From: CAKZNE01 sp002695025
GTDB lineage: Bacteria; Bacteroidota; Bacteroidia; Flavobacteriales; Schleiferiaceae
Length of the DNA stretch: 64,000 nt
Direction: 5' to 3'
Assembly (NCBI GenBank): GCA_913043285.1
Contig: CAJWML010000012.1
Span: forward strand, 1-64,000
Both the position numbers and the translations under genes were made by a program. Below the pieces are notes generated by a model. It was not told where the DNA came from and did not search any database. It saw only the letters and a list, made by a program, of their open reading frames with translations. The stretch's first letter is position 1. Every line of letters begins with the position of its first letter. This document shows positions 62,693 through 64,000 of this stretch, one piece after another.

Positions 62693-63718
62693 TTATTCCA
62701 CTATAAACTTGCGGGCTTCAGCTTTGATGCTCATATCCGCAAAGTTGCCTTCCTGGTAGCGGTAATAGCCTGTAATAGCGATCATAGCCCCATTGTCGGT
62801 ACAGAACTCAAAGCTCGGTATATAGGTTTTCCAGCCCAGGGTTTTTTCACGGTGCAGCAACTCTGAACGCAGCAGCGAATTGGCTGATACTCCACCGGCA
62901 ATGGCAATATGATGGATGTTCAGATCTGAAGCGGCTTTCTCCAGCTTTTCCAATAATATGCTAATGATGGTACGCTGAATGGAGGCGCAAAGGTCGTCCC
63001 GGTTGGCTTCCACAAAGTCAGTCTGTTTAGCTACTTCCTTTTGCAGGAAATAGAGGATGCTGGTCTTTAAACCGCTGAAACTGTAGTTGTAGTCTTCTAT
63101 CTGGGGTTTGGAAAAGGTAAATCGTGAAGCATCTCCGGCTTGTCCGTACTTATCGATCAGCGGGCCACCGGGGTAAGGAAGCCCCATGATTTTGGCCGCT
63201 TTGTCAAAAGCTTCCCCGGCCGCATCATCCAGCGTTTGTCCGATCAGTTCATAATCAAAGTAATGATTCACCTTTACGATCTGTGTATGCCCCCCGCTTA
63301 CGGTAAGGCACAGGAAGGGAAAAGGAGGAGCATCCATATTTTCCGATTCAATGAAGTGCGCCAGGATATGCGCCTGCATGTGATTGACGTCAATAAGTGG
63401 AATGCCAAGAGCCATGGCCATAGATTTGGCAAAAGAAGTACCAACCAACAGGGATCCCATCAATCCCGGACCCGAAGTAAAGGCTATAGCAGACAGTTTA
63501 TTTGGTGAGATTTTTGCTTTTTTCAAGGCAGCGTCAACAACCGGTACAATGTTTTGTTGATGAGCACGTGAGGCTAACTCAGGCACTACACCACCATATT
63601 GTTGATGTATATCCTGATTTGCCGTTACATTTGCCAGTATTTTACGGCCCTGGATCACCGCTGCTGAGGTATCGTCACAACTGGATTCAATGCCGAGAAT
63701 AATTGGGTCATACTTCAT
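62693..63718 (-). CDS. tsaD: tRNA N6-adenosine threonylcarbamoyltransferase
   Basis: The 341-residue ASKHA-fold enzyme transfers the threonylcarbamoyl group to A37 of ANN-reading tRNAs, with TsaB and TsaE. It has ILGIESSCDDTSAAV at the start, the metal-binding HMQAHILAH, PFLCLTVSGGHTQI and AIAGGVSANSLL. Length is standard. Its substrate product is used by MtaB at 5297-6637. The predicted transcript has no leader. tamB lies divergently beyond nine to fifteen bases. Confidence 0.96.
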   Translation of the reverse strand: MKYDPIILGIESSCDDTSAAVIQGRKILANVTANQDIHQQYGGVVPELASRAHQQNIVPVVDAALKKAKISPNKLSAIAFTSGPGLMGSLLVGTSFAKSMAMALGIPLIDVNHMQAHILAHFIESENMDAPPFPFLCLTVSGGHTQIVKVNHYFDYELIGQTLDDAAGEAFDKAAKIMGLPYPGGPLIDKYGQAGDASRFTFSKPQIEDYNYSFSGLKTSILYFLQKEVAKQTDFVEANRDDLCASIQRTIISILLEKLEKAASDLNIHHIAIAGGVSANSLLRSELLHREKTLGWKTYIPSFEFCTDNGAMIAITGYYRYQEGNFADMSIKAEARKFIVE

Positions 63719-63722
63719 ACTG

Positions 63723-63730
63723 CAAAATTA
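63723..63730 (-). promoter_or_regulatory. TAnnTTTG -7 element of tsaD, predicted leaderless
   Basis: On the minus strand TAATTTTG is followed by only four bases before the ATG. No -33 TTG is seen at the standard distance, so the call rests on the -7 box. Confidence 0.5.
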
Positions 63731-63732
63731 CG

Positions 63733-64000
63733 ATCAAGAGAGTATTAAAAATAATAGGCTGGTTTTTGTTGGGTTTGCTGGGTTTCCTGCTGCTCATCAC
63801 CATTGTATTTTCCTTTACCAGCGTGCAAACCTGGGCGGCAAAAAAGGCAGTAGACTGGTTCAATAATAAGTATGATTCCAGGGTTTCCCTGGCGTACTTC
63901 AAGTATAGTTTTCCCAATAATTTCACTTTGGAAGAGCTATATCTTCCCGGTGAAAAACGGGATACCATCATTTATGCCCAACATTTGAATTTTGGTTTCA
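63733..64000 (+). CDS. tamB: TamB-like translocation/assembly module protein (partial, N-terminus)
   Basis: The N-terminal 89 codons run off the right edge. A membrane anchor (IIGWFLLGLLGFLLLITIVF) is followed by TSVQTWAAKKAVDWFNNKY and a beta part with LEELYLPGEKRDTIIYAQ. This is how large AsmA/TamB proteins begin, which bridge inner and outer membrane and transport lipids. In this phylum tamB is often the divergent neighbour of tsaD. There is no ATG, GTG or TTG before the anchor; ATC at 63733 or ATT at 63727 are the only codons that keep the basic KRVLK start, or the true start is further inside. Confidence 0.75.
   Translation, partial: MKRVLKIIGWFLLGLLGFLLLITIVFSFTSVQTWAAKKAVDWFNNKYDSRVSLAYFKYSFPNNFTLEELYLPGEKRDTIIYAQHLNFGF

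Overview
The window looks like an ordinary chromosomal segment of a Bacteroidota (Flavobacteriales-type) bacterium. The evidence is type IX secretion (T9SS) sorting domains of type A and type B, Bacteroidota-typical families (DUF3667, DUF4159, DUF5362, DUF1569, paired FAS1 lipoproteins, YPNP-ending secreted proteins), a menaquinone pathway, and promoter elements of the TTG / TAnnTTTG type. A Schleiferiaceae/Cryomorphaceae-like member is plausible, but that rank is a guess. I see no tRNA, rRNA, IS element, prophage or CRISPR array. Gene density is very high. Layout: 1-1707 holds the tail of one T9SS cargo and a complete second one with a near-duplicate 3' end. 1780-7731 runs rightward: radical SAM (SPL), MgtC, aconitase, mtaB, a small protein and an inositol-phosphatase-like gene. 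7732-14123 is a tight leftward run of eight genes (amidase, MlaD, membrane Fe-S protein, HAD phosphatase, lipoprotein, CCG Fe-S protein, lipoprotein, conserved 163-aa protein), divergent from lptD. 14195-23830 carries lptD, a glutamine amidotransferase, ridA, DUF5362, lpdA, and an OmpA / DUF1569 / patatin run. 23892-26263 holds two leftward FAS1 lipoproteins. 26396-27385 is a lone ABC ATPase. 27401-30649 is the classic thrS-infC-rpmI-rplT translation operon. 31031-39295 is a menaquinone cluster (thioesterase, menF, menD, two bPH2 membrane proteins, menA, menC, menE). 39329-46232 has DUF3667, a BASS transporter, glutaminase, a membrane J-domain protein, hisS and hutH. 46229-57993 contains two large T9SS cargo proteins flanking a DUF4159 / AI-2E / methyltransferase operon. 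58004-64000 has rsmE-rimK-RimB-like protease, a family 2 glycosidase, tsaD and the start of tamB. Working together: the menaquinone genes supply the respiratory quinone. The amidase/MlaD/LptD/TamB genes act in envelope building and lipid transport. thrS, infC, rpmI, rplT, hisS, mtaB, tsaD, rsmE and rimK serve translation and its modification. The secreted proteins are T9SS cargo. Points deserving a second look: infC appears to start with CTG and is otherwise annotated 35 codons too short; at least four genes have a TAnnTTTG element 4 or 5 nt before the ATG, predicting leaderless mRNAs; TTG starts are common; convergent genes share stop codons through TTAA or CTAG; the 3' end of the ABC gene is read out of the opposing operon's terminator; and a perfect inverted repeat sits in a promoter at 52508-52524. 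I did not find a clearly new defence or metabolic system.
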